From Sphingomonas mali NBRC 15500 (GTDB lineage: Bacteria; Pseudomonadota; Alphaproteobacteria; Sphingomonadales; Sphingomonadaceae), in contig NZ_BCYX01000003.1 of the NCBI RefSeq assembly GCF_001598415.1, positions 62,001 through 126,000 of the forward strand: a DNA stretch of 64,000 nucleotides, in the 5' to 3' direction. The notes under the pieces were generated by a model. It was not told the DNA's origin. It saw only the letters and a program-made list of their open reading frames with translations, and searched no databases. A program made the position numbers and the translations under genes. How positions within the stretch are numbered: position 1 is the first letter of the stretch; every line of letters starts with the position of its first letter. Shown here piece by piece: positions 17,261 to 26,756 of this stretch.

Positions 17261-17704
17261 ATGATGATCGAACTCGACGCCCAGAATCTGGCGCGCGCGG
17301 TCCGCGCTGGCCGGCCGACGAGCTCCGATCGCCTCGATCCGGTGACCGGAGCCGCAGCGTCTAACGCCTCGGCGGCCATCGTGACGTCGGTCGAACAAGC
17401 GGTCGTTCGGGCAGGCGAGGCATTCGCTCAGTGGTCGCAGCTCTGCCCCACCGCGCGTCGAGGCCTGTTGATGGAGGCAGCCGACTCTCTGGAGGCAAAG
17501 GCCGACCAGCTTGTCGAGGCAATGATGGGAGGGATCGGCGCAACTGAGGAATGGGCACGCGCCAATCTTGCGTTCGCCGTGAGGATAGTCCGTGAGGCGG
17601 CGATGCTCACGACCCAGATCGCGGGCGAAATGCCGCCCTCCAGCAAACCCGCCTCATCAGCCTTACCGTCCTCGAGCGCCCGATCGCCGTCGGAGGGGGC
17701 GTGA
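17261..17704 (+). pseudogene. Aldehyde dehydrogenase, frameshifted and truncated
   Basis: Residues 1-125 match the N-terminus of salicylaldehyde-type dehydrogenases (DPVTGAAAS, FAQWSQLCPTARRGLL, a WARANLAFAVRIVREAA helix, QIAGEMPPS). After that the frame changes to low-complexity SALPSSSARSPSEGA and stops. The expected continuation is visible in another frame (SLTVLERPIAVGGGV), so a frameshift lies near 17650. The catalytic domain and nucleophilic cysteine are missing. It cannot be an active enzyme; an intact aldehyde dehydrogenase lies at 19713. Confidence 0.75.
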
Positions 17705-18108
17705 TGTCGCTGGACGAGATTCGGATCGCTGCTAAGCGTCTTCGCGGGCTGCAGCAGAAAGCTTCAGCCACAGTCGCTGCCCAAGGCAAGGACTGGCAGC
17801 GCGAGCTGGTGGCGATACGCCGCGAGATCGCCAGCGGAGTCGCCGAACTGTCGGCAACGGCAAGACGTTGGTCGCCGCCTGGCGAGGACGCCCATGAGCA
17901 AGCGGACCTCGTCGAGAGCGTGAACGCCGTCCGCCGGGCACTGGCGATGCATCAGGCATCGTGGCCGGCGGTATCGCTCAAACCTCTGGATCCCGATTTT
18001 AAGGCGTCGGTTGCCCAAGTTCGGGAAGCTTATGACGCCCTGTTCGCACAGCTCGACGCGCTGGAAGGCAGAGTGGCGAGGACGGATTTGAGGGGGCGCC
18101 GCCCATGA
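17701..18108 (+). CDS. Unknown small helical protein
   Basis: 135 aa, start ATG overlapping the end of the broken dehydrogenase. Mostly helical and charged (AAKRLRGLQQKASATVAAQG, EAYDALFAQLDALEGRV); coiled-coil likely in both halves. No signal peptide, no recognised family. It follows a deletion junction, so it may have been brought by the event that removed the rest of the aldehyde dehydrogenase. Just after it, 18105-18185 could encode only a 26-residue peptide, which I do not call. Possibly not expressed. Confidence 0.4.
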   Translation: MMSLDEIRIAAKRLRGLQQKASATVAAQGKDWQRELVAIRREIASGVAELSATARRWSPPGEDAHEQADLVESVNAVRRALAMHQASWPAVSLKPLDPDFKASVAQVREAYDALFAQLDALEGRVARTDLRGRRP

Positions 18109-18280
18109 AAATCGCCTTCCTCGAAACAATGCCCGCCGAGAAACGGATCTGCGCCCGGCATCTCGTTGGCGGCACCCACCAATGATCCGGCCGGTGAATA
18201 TCGCCATCGACCGGTCGCGCGACAGTCACCGCCCGCTCCACTGCGGGTTGAATGCATTCGATAATCGGAAAAGGTGAGTG

Positions 18281-19456
18281 ATGGAGATCAAGACTCAGGT
18301 GGCGATTGTTGGAGCTGGCCCTTCAGGGTTGCTGCTCGGTCATTTGCTGTGCGCGGCCGGAATAGGTTGCATTGTCGTCGAGCGTCAGTCTCCTGATCAT
18401 GTCCTTGGTCGCATTCGCGCCGGCGTGCTCGAAACCGTCACCACCGACCTGATGCGTGAGCTCGGGATCGATCAACGTCTCAACGCGGAGGGCATGGTAG
18501 AGGGTGGCTTCAATCTTGCCACCCATGACGACGTGATCCGCATCGACATCGAGGCACTGACGGGGCGCCATGTCATCGTCTACGGCCAGACCGAAATCAC
18601 GCGCGATCTGATGGAGGCCGCACCGGACCGCGGCCTCGCCGTCATTTACGAGGCTGCCAATGTTGCGCTTCATGGAATCGAGTCGCGTCACCCCTGGGTG
18701 ACGTATGAGAAAGGCGGCAAGGTAGAACGGATCGACGCCGGATTCATCGTCGGCTGCGACGGCTTTCACGGCGCCGCGCGCAGGGCAATCCCGGCAGGGG
18801 CAGCGCGCGAATTCGAGCGGATCTATCCGTTTGGCTGGCTCGGCATCCTCGCCGACGTGCCGCCGTGCCATCCCGAGCTGATCTACGCCAACGGCGATCG
18901 CGGTTTCGCGCTCGCCTCGATGCGATCGCCGACGCGCAGCCGTTACTACATCCAGGTGCCGCTGACCGATACGCTGGACGATTGGCCGGAAGAGCGGCTG
19001 TGGGACGAGCTCGAAATGCGCTTCAATCCGCTCAGCGAACATGGTGTGACGCGCGGCCCAGCGCTCGAAATGTCGATCGCTCCGTTGCGTTCCTACGTGT
19101 TCGAGACGATGCGCCACGGCCGTCTTTTCCTAGCAGGCGACGCGGCCCACATAGTACCCCCCACGGGCGCGAAAGGCCTCAACCTCGCGGCTTCCGACGT
19201 TGCATATCTTTCGGAGGCGCTGATCGGATATTTCCGGACAGGCGATGAAGTGGCGCTCGACAATTATACGCCAAGGGCGCTGGCGCGAATTTGGAAGGCT
19301 GAACGGTTCAGCTGGTTCCTAACGAAGCTGATGCACCGTTTCCCGGAGGACGGCGCGTTCGAGCACCGCATGCAAACCGCCGAACTCGAATATGTCGCAA
19401 GTTCGCGAGCGATGCAGACAGCGATTGCCGAGAACTATGTAGGATTGCCGCTCTAG
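18281..19456 (+). CDS. pobA: 4-hydroxybenzoate 3-monooxygenase
   Basis: 391 aa, close to the 394 aa of the Pseudomonas enzyme. ATG at 18281 with AAGGTGAG upstream. FAD motifs VAIVGAGPSGLLLG, RIRAGVLE (PobA signature), FIVGCDGFHGAAR, and LFLAGDAAHIVPPTGAKGLN; substrate region YYIQVP. It converts 4-hydroxybenzoate to protocatechuate using NAD(P)H and O2. No PobR-type regulator or protocatechuate dioxygenase is adjacent. Convergent with the aldehyde dehydrogenase at 19713; 256 bases without a gene lie between them. Confidence 0.93.
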   Translation: MEIKTQVAIVGAGPSGLLLGHLLCAAGIGCIVVERQSPDHVLGRIRAGVLETVTTDLMRELGIDQRLNAEGMVEGGFNLATHDDVIRIDIEALTGRHVIVYGQTEITRDLMEAAPDRGLAVIYEAANVALHGIESRHPWVTYEKGGKVERIDAGFIVGCDGFHGAARRAIPAGAAREFERIYPFGWLGILADVPPCHPELIYANGDRGFALASMRSPTRSRYYIQVPLTDTLDDWPEERLWDELEMRFNPLSEHGVTRGPALEMSIAPLRSYVFETMRHGRLFLAGDAAHIVPPTGAKGLNLAASDVAYLSEALIGYFRTGDEVALDNYTPRALARIWKAERFSWFLTKLMHRFPEDGAFEHRMQTAELEYVASSRAMQTAIAENYVGLPL

Positions 19457-19712
19457 CGGCGGAGCAAACCGATCGCAGACGCTGACGACATGCAACTTGA
19501 CGTTCCACTTCCGCCAGCCGCATGCCGGCGGTCACCGGAATGCGATCGGCTCGGCGGCGGCAAACCGGCCAGGCATGCGGTTCGTCTCGCACGACGGCCA
19601 TTAGGGGTTCCCGGCCGGATTCCTAAGCGAGCGCGAACCGCGACGTTCCTGCCAAGATGAACGGTAGTGCGTGCGACAGCCACCGTTCGATCTCACAGCG
19701 ACCGCGCCTTGC

Positions 19713-21218
19713 CTAGAACGGATAGCGGACGGGCTGACCGCCGATCGTCATCCACTGCCATTCGGTGAACTCGTCGAGATTCGTAGTGCTGCCAAAGCGC
19801 GAGCCGTTGCCCGACGCGCCCGACCCGCCAAACGGGATACCGGCCATGTCGTGGATCGTTTGGTCGTTGATATGGACCAGGCCCGAGCGAATCTGCTGGG
19901 CGACCCGCAAGCCGCGCTCCAGGGATCCGGTTTGAACCGCCCCCGACAACCCATATTCGGTGTCGTTGGCGACCCGAATTGCCTCCTCCTCGTCGGCAAC
20001 GACGATCACCGGTGCGACCGGGCCGAATATCTCCAACTCATAGGCGGGCATGCCGCTTGTCACCTTCGCCAGGACGGTCGGCTGGTAGAATAGTCCGTCA
20101 TAGGTACCGCCCGCGGCCAGCTCCGCACCGGCAGCAACGGAATCACCGACGATCTTGTGCACGCGCTCGATCTGCCTGGAGTTGATAATCGGACCAATCG
20201 CAACCTCCGCGCGATAGGGGTCGCCGACCGGCAAGGCCTTCGCCTTGCGCGCGAGCAATTCGATATAGTCGTCGGCGATCTTGCGATGCACGATGTGGCG
20301 ACCGCTCGCCATGCAGATCTGCCCCTGATGCAGGAATGAACCCCAGGCACCCGCCGAGGCGGCGGCATCGAGATCCGCGTCGTCGAGCACGATGAACGGG
20401 CTCTTGCCGCCAAGCTCGAGCGCCACCTTCTTCAGGTTGCGCCCGGCAAGTTCGCCGACCCGTCGCCCGACCGCGGTCGACCCGGTGAAGGTGATCATCC
20501 GTACTCCGGGCGCCTCCACGAGTGCCTCGCCGACGTCGGCGCCGCCGTTCACGACAGAGAAAACGCCCTTGGGCACGCCCGCCAGCTCGAACACACGCGC
20601 CAGCACGGCGCCGCCCGAAATTGGCGTCTGCGGATCGGGCTTGAGGATGACGGCATTCCCCAGCGCGATCGCCGGGGCGACCGAGCGCATGGCGAGCAGC
20701 ATCGGGAAGTTCCACGGCGCGATCACGCCGACCACCCCTATCGGCACGCGTCGCGCGAGGCTGAGGCGCGCCGGATTGGGGCTCGGCAGCAGCTCGCCTT
20801 CCGGTTGGATCAGAAGCGCCGCCGAATGATAGCATTCGTCGATCGTTCCCTGGATCTCCACCTCGCCCTTGCCACGGACGCCGCCCGTCTCGCGAACGAT
20901 CAGGTCGACGATCTCTTGCCGATCGTCCTCCAGCAGCTGCGCGGCCTTGCGCATCACGGCGGCGCGCTGGTCCGCCGTCCACGAGGCCCATTCGCGCTGT
21001 CCCTGGCGTGCGCGGTCGACCGTATAGGCCATATCGGCCGGCTCGGAAGCGCCGACCTCGCCGAGCGTGGCGCCGGTCGCCGGCTCGCGCACGATCAGCG
21101 TATGCTTGGCTTCCCGCCAGTCGCCATCGAAGATTTGGCCCCGCCAGACAGCATCGCCGAGCAGGACGGAATGAAAGACAGCCTCGTCGACGTCCGCTTC
21201 AGTGTTGGCGCTCGGCAT
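19713..21218 (-). CDS. Benzaldehyde/vanillin-type aldehyde dehydrogenase
   Basis: 501 aa, full length. NAD-binding region GVIAPWNFPMLL and GSTAVGR, general base in LELGGKSPF, catalytic cysteine in HQGQICMASGRH, C-terminal FGPVAPV and GIPFGGSGASG. It oxidises an aromatic aldehyde to the acid, which fits with PobA and with a stilbene-type oxygenase at 40424 that would release aromatic aldehydes. Third and last gene after the SDR at 21990; 115 bases separate it from the SDR-like gene, with only a short GCCCAC/GTGGGC hairpin. Confidence 0.9.
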   Translation of the reverse strand: MPSANTEADVDEAVFHSVLLGDAVWRGQIFDGDWREAKHTLIVREPATGATLGEVGASEPADMAYTVDRARQGQREWASWTADQRAAVMRKAAQLLEDDRQEIVDLIVRETGGVRGKGEVEIQGTIDECYHSAALLIQPEGELLPSPNPARLSLARRVPIGVVGVIAPWNFPMLLAMRSVAPAIALGNAVILKPDPQTPISGGAVLARVFELAGVPKGVFSVVNGGADVGEALVEAPGVRMITFTGSTAVGRRVGELAGRNLKKVALELGGKSPFIVLDDADLDAAASAGAWGSFLHQGQICMASGRHIVHRKIADDYIELLARKAKALPVGDPYRAEVAIGPIINSRQIERVHKIVGDSVAAGAELAAGGTYDGLFYQPTVLAKVTSGMPAYELEIFGPVAPVIVVADEEEAIRVANDTEYGLSGAVQTGSLERGLRVAQQIRSGLVHINDQTIHDMAGIPFGGSGASGNGSRFGSTTNLDEFTEWQWMTIGGQPVRYPF

Positions 21219-21333
21219 TACCGTCTCTCCTACCTTGATGGCCCACGCCGTGGGCTTCGCTGTTCCGATTTACCCGGCGATTGCCCGGCTAAACCAGCGG
21301 GAGGATTAGGTCGCTTGGCACGCGCCAGGCCGC

Positions 21334-21990
21334 TCAACTGCGGCGGGTGCCGACCCGGTCGAGGTCGTAGACCATCGCCATCGGCCCGATGTCCGGTAAA
21401 GGCGGGCCGGCGCCGGCCGCATCGATCGCGGCGAATAGCGGGGCGAAATAGCCGCGGATCCGTGCGCCATCGAGATCCGCCGACAGGCTGTACATCGGCC
21501 GTTCGGCCACCGCGTGCTCAAGCCGCGCACCGAGCTCAATCGGGTCCTCGCCAACGGCATGGAAGACGATGCTTGTTCGCACCGGAGAGGAGCCCAACTC
21601 GGCCCGAAGTGCCTCCGCCATACCGAGCAACGCGCGCAGCAGAACCGATCGCGCCGACGGCGGGCCGTCAGATAGCAGCGCCGACGACGGGAGCAGAAAA
21701 ACGATCGAGCCGCGGTCGCCGCTCGCACGCAACTTCCGGGCTGCGCCAGTCGCGAAAGCAAATGCCCGCCGCAGCGGCGCGAGCACCTCACTTGTCCAGT
21801 CGGCTCCGTCGATCGCGACGGGATCGCCCGTGCCGACGGCCAGCAAATAAGTGTTGGATGGGACCGGCATCGCCTCGATCTGCGCGCGCACCGCGGCAAT
21901 GCCGGCGTCCGCTTCGGCCGCGAAATAGTCGGGTTGCGGTCCCAGGAACGGCGCGTCCGCGCCCAAAGCGAGCACAAGCGGACCGCCCAT
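21334..21990 (-). CDS. SDR-like protein lacking the catalytic motif
   Basis: 218 aa. ATG at 21990 overlaps the stop of the SDR gene by one base; a GTG at 21993 is an alternative. Its order of strands and the segments SIVFLLPSSALLSDG and LLRALLGMAEALRAELG match the SDR core, but there is no TGxxxGIG cofactor motif and no Y-x-x-x-K. It may be a non-catalytic partner of the neighbouring SDR, as in some two-subunit SDR complexes, or a decayed copy. Function unknown. Confidence 0.55.
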   Translation of the reverse strand: MGGPLVLALGADAPFLGPQPDYFAAEADAGIAAVRAQIEAMPVPSNTYLLAVGTGDPVAIDGADWTSEVLAPLRRAFAFATGAARKLRASGDRGSIVFLLPSSALLSDGPPSARSVLLRALLGMAEALRAELGSSPVRTSIVFHAVGEDPIELGARLEHAVAERPMYSLSADLDGARIRGYFAPLFAAIDAAGAGPPLPDIGPMAMVYDLDRVGTRRS

Positions 21991-22817
21991 CACGCGCCCA
22001 CCGATGCGAGAAGCGCGTTGTATCTGGCGGCCAGTGTCGGCCGGACCGCGCTATCGGTGAACACATAGGGCGCGTCGGCCGCAATCGCCGCGCGGACCAT
22101 TTCGCCCACTTCCAACGGGGACCGGCCGTGCGACAGGATTCCCCGGGCAAAGGCTTCGGCCTCCTCCAACATGCGCTCGTCCGGGACAGATTTTGCCGCA
22201 AAAGCCTCGGGCCGCATCCGAACATGGTCGAAAATGTTGGTGTTGACCGCCGCCGGGCAAAGAACCGAGGCGCTGACGCTCGTGCCGGCCAGCGCGCGGC
22301 GTAGCTCTTCCATGAGCGCCACCACGCCAAATTTAGCCGACGAGTAGATGCCGCCATCGTTGGCGACGATCAGCCCGCCCATCGACGAGGTCGCGATCAC
22401 ATGCCCCGGTTCGCCGTGCGCGAGCATATGCGGCAACAGCGCGTCCACACCATTGGTCACGCCGGCGAGATTGACAATGGTCGACCACATCCAATCCGCC
22501 TCATCGCTGTCGATCATCGATCCGAGCAGGCCGACGCCCGCATTGAGACACAAGATATGGAGCCGGCCGTAGCGTTCCTCGACAGTCTCACGCGCCCGTT
22601 GCCAATCGTCGCGATTGCCGACGTCGAGAGAAAGGAACAGCGCGCGATCCCCCGCCTCGGCGAGCGCTGCGCGGGCGGTCTCGAGATGATCGGCCCGGAC
22701 GTCCGCGACAATGACGTGCAGCCCAGCGTCGAGCAGCACCCGCGCGATGCCGAGACCAATGCCACTGGCGCCTCCCGTCACGAGTGCGGTCTTGCCGGGA
22801 TGAACGGGATGACTCAC
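21990..22817 (-). CDS. Short-chain dehydrogenase/reductase
   Basis: 275 aa. NAD(P) motif TGGASGIGLG at residues 15-24, NAGVG, catalytic S (VIATSSMGG) and Y-x-x-x-K (YSSAKFG). D in the VIVADVRAD strand end suggests NAD preference. Probably oxidises or reduces an alcohol or dihydrodiol in the pathway. It lies downstream of the IclR gene in the same direction and overlaps the SDR-like gene. Confidence 0.9.
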   Translation of the reverse strand: MSHPVHPGKTALVTGGASGIGLGIARVLLDAGLHVIVADVRADHLETARAALAEAGDRALFLSLDVGNRDDWQRARETVEERYGRLHILCLNAGVGLLGSMIDSDEADWMWSTIVNLAGVTNGVDALLPHMLAHGEPGHVIATSSMGGLIVANDGGIYSSAKFGVVALMEELRRALAGTSVSASVLCPAAVNTNIFDHVRMRPEAFAAKSVPDERMLEEAEAFARGILSHGRSPLEVGEMVRAAIAADAPYVFTDSAVRPTLAARYNALLASVGA

Positions 22818-22919
22818 GATCGATCTTTCCAGTCGTAGGACGCTGCTGTCGCGTCATTCTGCCGTGCCAGGCTGACGGAAACGAGTGGTGGTGATCCGCT
22901 GGCCACGCTGAAAGCGACG

Positions 22920-23708
22920 TCAGGCTTCGGCCTGGGTCCGCGCGCGCTCCGCCAATCGTGCGGAGGCTTCCATGAGCATCGTGCCGACACGCTCCGCCTC
23001 CGTGTCGTCATAGGCCGTACTCGCGCCGGCAATGTTGAGGCTCGCAACGACCGCACCGCTGTCCTGCCGGACGGGCACCGAAACATGGATGACCCCAAGA
23101 TCGGGATCGTCGCGGCCGATTGCAAAGCCGAGATCCCGGATCGCACGCATGCGCCGCTTTATGAGAAGCCAGTCAGCCTCTTCATTGCCGCTTTTTTGAA
23201 ACATCGCGCGGACCGCGCGCACTTCCATGAACGCGAGCATGGACAGCGCCGGGGCGCCGCTGAACAGCGGTGCGAGCCGACCACGATCGAAGGTTCCAGC
23301 AGCGAACGGCTCGGCGTCAAGCCGATGCTCGTGAACGGTCATCACATGGTTGCGGTGGATTCGGCTGATGAAGATCAAGCCCGGTCCGCGAACGTGGCGC
23401 GCCAAGTCGAGGATCGTCGGTTCGGCAGCGCGCAGCAGCGGATCCGACAGCCGCAACTGACGATCATAGCGGACGATCCCCGGGCCAAGCAGGTAGCGGC
23501 CGGGCCGGATGCTGAAGATCAGGCCCACTGCCGTGAGGCTGCGGAAATAGCGGTATACGGTGCTGCCCGACTGCCCAAGCGCAGCTGCGGCCTCGTCGAC
23601 GGTCCATTCGGGCCGTTCGGGAGTAAACAGGTCCATGACCGACAGCGTCTTGTCGGAACTCGTTTCGTGCCGACCGTCGCGAGCGGGTGCGTTGCTCACG
23701 CGAACCAA
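22920..23708 (-). CDS. IclR family transcriptional regulator
   Basis: About 262 aa; the start is either TTG at 23708 or GTG at 23699, neither with a strong RBS. N-terminal winged helix: TVDEAAAALGQSGSTVYRYF and GRYLLGPGI. C-terminal ligand (GAF-like) domain with VIHVSVPV and SLNIAG. IclR proteins control aromatic catabolic operons as activators or repressors. A paralogue with the same opening (FSLERPEWTV / FTPERPEWTV) is at 36497, so the two probably control the two halves of the island. Confidence 0.88.
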   Translation of the reverse strand: MVRVSNAPARDGRHETSSDKTLSVMDLFTPERPEWTVDEAAAALGQSGSTVYRYFRSLTAVGLIFSIRPGRYLLGPGIVRYDRQLRLSDPLLRAAEPTILDLARHVRGPGLIFISRIHRNHVMTVHEHRLDAEPFAAGTFDRGRLAPLFSGAPALSMLAFMEVRAVRAMFQKSGNEEADWLLIKRRMRAIRDLGFAIGRDDPDLGVIHVSVPVRQDSGAVVASLNIAGASTAYDDTEAERVGTMLMEASARLAERARTQAEA

Positions 23709-23744
23709 CCATCCGCATCTGTGACTGAAAGCATCACGTCCGCC

Positions 23745-24554
23745 TCACCAGCCGATCGGCGTGCCCAAGGGCAGGAATTCGCGAATTTCATCAACAATCC
23801 GCAACTCCTCGTCCACCACCTTGAACACGCCGAGCATATACATCGCGCCGGCATCGGGTCGAGGGTGGTCGGGAATCGGATGGAAATCCACCGCGACGAA
23901 ACTCGCGGCTATACCCAGCTCGATATCGAGTACTGGATAGCGCCGCTCGCGCGCCTTGGGCCGAGCAGCACGGGTATCGTTCAGCGCTGACGCACAGCTA
24001 TGGACCTTGCCGTCCGGTGACAGGAGGGTGCGCAACGTATTGGTCGTCTTCGCGCCATTGTCATATTTGTCGCAGCGATAGTTGAACCGCGGGATAAATC
24101 CGTCGCTCTGCTCAAGCCCCTCCCAATAGCGGTCGGCTGCGTCGCGCAGCCCCGCCCGATCGGTGCGGCGATGCGGTGGCACCACCGCCCCGTAGATGAT
24201 GTCGGGCTTCAGCAGTTGCTCGACGTCCGCGAAATGACCTTTCGCGTCGGTGCTGATGATGGCCTCGGCTTCGGTGAGTGCGCCGTCGCTGTAGCGCAAC
24301 CGCTGAGCGAAGGGCCGCGGCTGTCCGCCAACAAAGGCGACACCCATGCACACGACCTGGCCGGTTTCGGAATCGGCGAACGACTGGATGCCGCCGAAGC
24401 GCACGCCCAACCCCCAAAGTCCCTCACCCGGCAGTATCGTCGCGGCATTCTCCGTGTAGCGGAAGCCGGGCGCGCAGGAGAGCGCCGTCGGGTCGCTTGC
24501 CGCCACCGCCGCCAGATAGTCATCCATCCGGCCAATCAACGTCTCTCGGTCCAT
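23745..24554 (-). CDS. Unknown SnoaL/NTF2-like protein, paralogue of 44273
   Basis: 269 aa, two-module NTF2-like pattern. Motifs shared with the protein at 44273: YTEN/YHATEN, GEGLW, EAEAIIST, FADVEQL/FADVDQL, RAGLRDAADRYW, TTNTL and the C-terminal GxFKVVD. No signal peptide. The start overlaps the monooxygenase stop (ATGA), so translation is coupled. Both paralogues accompany a class D monooxygenase and an SDR, which points to a shared pathway step, perhaps hydration, cyclisation or isomerisation; not established. Confidence 0.75.
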   Translation of the reverse strand: MDRETLIGRMDDYLAAVAASDPTALSCAPGFRYTENAATILPGEGLWGLGVRFGGIQSFADSETGQVVCMGVAFVGGQPRPFAQRLRYSDGALTEAEAIISTDAKGHFADVEQLLKPDIIYGAVVPPHRRTDRAGLRDAADRYWEGLEQSDGFIPRFNYRCDKYDNGAKTTNTLRTLLSPDGKVHSCASALNDTRAARPKARERRYPVLDIELGIAASFVAVDFHPIPDHPRPDAGAMYMLGVFKVVDEELRIVDEIREFLPLGTPIGW

Positions 24555-25804
24555 CAGGCGATCCCCACTGGCGACAGACCGAAATGCGTTCGGCCATAAT
24601 TGATTGCGGCGCTGTCGGATTGGTGCGCCAGATGCCCGCGCAACACGCCGATGTTGCGCCAGTATCGGCCGATCATCGCGTCGCGCTTGGAGGCCGACGA
24701 ACCGGCAGTGCGAAAGATGATGTCGACCGCCTCGTGCGCCAGGTGAATAGCCTGGAGGATCACCAATCCCATCCGCCGCGCATCGTCCTCATCGCACGCG
24801 TCGCCGGTCGCCGCGGTACGCTGCGCCGCCGCCATATAATCGCTCGCCGCCTGCAAGACTGCCGCCTTGGCGGTATCGATGAGCGCGCGGCAGCGGCCAT
24901 AGTTCAGCTGGTATTCGGCCAATTCCACCCGCGGCGCGCCGGTTGGCCCTGTCGCCTTGCGGACGCGGAAACTCTCCTCATAAAGGTCGAGCGCGCCTTC
25001 CGCCGCGCCAACCACGACCGCGGCGGATTCGGTCAGGATGAACGGCCTGGCCGGGCCGTGGAACAACGGCGCGTCGGCATAGGCCTCGGCCGGAAGCGAC
25101 AGCCCGATCGGCGGATAGGGTTTGGCGCGGCACGCCGGCACGAACACGTCCTCCATGACCACCTGGTCGGAACCCGTCCCCTGCATCCCGATCACCTCCC
25201 AGTTGCGTACGATCTGATAGTCGTTGCGGTCGAATAGCCCCATGCGCATGGCCGGCGCGCCTGGAGCCGGATCGTCGACGAGGAAGGCGAGCAGGATATG
25301 CGTCGCATGCGCGCAGCCCGAAGCATAGTCCCAGGCACCACTCACCCGATAGCCGCCGGGTACCGACCGCCCTCGCCCTTGCGGCGCCGCGACCTCGGGC
25401 GCGCGAAACTCACCCTTGGCGCCATAAGCCTGTTGCTGCGCCTCCAGCGGGAAGGTCGCGAGCTGGTGGACGTGACCCAATACCAAGGAGAGCACCCACC
25501 CTGTCTCCGGGCAGCCACGCGCGATCGCAGTGACGAGGCGAACATAGGTCGGAAGGTCGAAGCCGTATCCGCCGAACATGCGCGGCTGGATCACACGGTA
25601 GAATCCCGCATCGATCAATGCGCGGTTCGTTTCCGCCGAGATGTTACCGGCCGCCTCCGCGGCTGCCTGCCGTTCGCGCAACGCGTCCCGCATCGCATCT
25701 GCCCGGGCGAGCATTTCCTCTGGCGTGAGGTCGGGTTCGGGTGGAGCAATCGGCGTCAGCCCGTCAAATGGCTTTTCCGCCGTTGCGGCCGCGGTCGTCA
25801 TCAA
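24554..25804 (-). CDS. Acyl-CoA-dehydrogenase-fold flavin monooxygenase (HsaA/HpaB-like)
   Basis: 416 aa. ACAD fold with N-terminal helical domain, DAGFYRVIQPRMFGGYGFD, SGAWDYASGCAHATHILL (flavin-facing region), a GMQGTGSDQVVMEDVFVP segment, and a C-terminal helical bundle with FRTAGSSASKRD. Members such as HsaA or NcnH use reduced flavin from a separate reductase to hydroxylate phenols; the HpaC-like reductase at 33978 is the likely partner. It is coupled to the NTF2-like gene downstream and lies 13 bases after the SDR at 25818. Paralogue at 42125. Confidence 0.85.
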   Translation of the reverse strand: MMTTAAATAEKPFDGLTPIAPPEPDLTPEEMLARADAMRDALRERQAAAEAAGNISAETNRALIDAGFYRVIQPRMFGGYGFDLPTYVRLVTAIARGCPETGWVLSLVLGHVHQLATFPLEAQQQAYGAKGEFRAPEVAAPQGRGRSVPGGYRVSGAWDYASGCAHATHILLAFLVDDPAPGAPAMRMGLFDRNDYQIVRNWEVIGMQGTGSDQVVMEDVFVPACRAKPYPPIGLSLPAEAYADAPLFHGPARPFILTESAAVVVGAAEGALDLYEESFRVRKATGPTGAPRVELAEYQLNYGRCRALIDTAKAAVLQAASDYMAAAQRTAATGDACDEDDARRMGLVILQAIHLAHEAVDIIFRTAGSSASKRDAMIGRYWRNIGVLRGHLAHQSDSAAINYGRTHFGLSPVGIA

Positions 25805-25817
25805 CTTCCCCCTCTCA

Positions 25818-26720
25818 TCACGCCCGTGCGGTCAAGGCAGCGAGCGCGCGCTCGGCCTCCGCCGTTTGTTGCCGCCGCGCCTGTTCGAGCATCAGCCGGC
25901 CCGGATCGATCGATTGCGGCGGCGGGCAGGCGGCCAGGATTGTCTCGAAATGCGCGGCGAGTTCGTCGCGGAATTCGGCGTGCGAGAGGATATAGCCGCG
26001 GTTGGCGATGATCCCCTCCACCACCGCTTCACCGACCTCACGCGCAGGCATCCCTGCGTCCGCCGGCATCTCCACCGGGCCGCCTTCGGGCGCCGAGAGG
26101 GGCACGTCGGTGTGGAATTGCGGCTGACGGTTCTCTGCTGACTGCAACATACGACTCTGCGTGAGCCCGGGAAACAGCACCGACACCCCGATGCCGCGCG
26201 GCGCAAGCGTCAGGCGCAGCGAATCGCTCATGCCGCGCACCGCATATTTGGATGCCGCGTAGATGTAGTTATTGGCTGTCGGCAGCAGCCCCGCCATCGA
26301 GGAAGTGGTGACGATATGCCCATCGCCTCGCTCGAGCATCATCGGCAGGAACGACATCACGCCGTTGACCGCGCCGCCCAGATTGACCGAAAGCACCCAA
26401 TCCCAATCTTCGTAACGCATCACGTCCACTGACGGATTGGCGCCGACGCCCGCATTATTGACGAGGATATCGCAGCGGCCGAAGCGATCGAGGGTTCGCT
26501 GCGCCGCTGCTGCCATCGCCGCACGATCGATGACGTCGACGACCAAAGTCTCGACCTCGCGGGTCGAACTGAGCTGGTCGCGCGCCGCCCGCAAATGATC
26601 CTCGCGCAGATCGGCGAGCATCACCTTCACCCCGCGGTCGAGCAGCGCCTGGGCGATGCCCAGGCCGATGCCGCTCGCCCCGCCGGTGACGAACGCCACC
26701 CTGCCGGACAGATCGCGCAT
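25818..26720 (-). CDS. Short-chain dehydrogenase/reductase
   Basis: 300 aa. TGGASGIGLGIAQALL cofactor motif, NNAGVGANP, active-site S (TTSSMAGL) and Y-x-x-x-K (YAASKYA). The C-terminus is longer than usual and charged. Closely similar in architecture to the 323-aa SDR at 45139 (same GLGI helix, YxxxK context and long tail). Same-strand neighbour of the LLM oxidoreductase (36 bases) and the monooxygenase, so one operon. Confidence 0.9.
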   Translation of the reverse strand: MRDLSGRVAFVTGGASGIGLGIAQALLDRGVKVMLADLREDHLRAARDQLSSTREVETLVVDVIDRAAMAAAAQRTLDRFGRCDILVNNAGVGANPSVDVMRYEDWDWVLSVNLGGAVNGVMSFLPMMLERGDGHIVTTSSMAGLLPTANNYIYAASKYAVRGMSDSLRLTLAPRGIGVSVLFPGLTQSRMLQSAENRQPQFHTDVPLSAPEGGPVEMPADAGMPAREVGEAVVEGIIANRGYILSHAEFRDELAAHFETILAACPPPQSIDPGRLMLEQARRQQTAEAERALAALTARA

Positions 26721-26756
26721 AGTCGTCGTCCCTCCAATCGTGCCGGAGTTCGTGGC

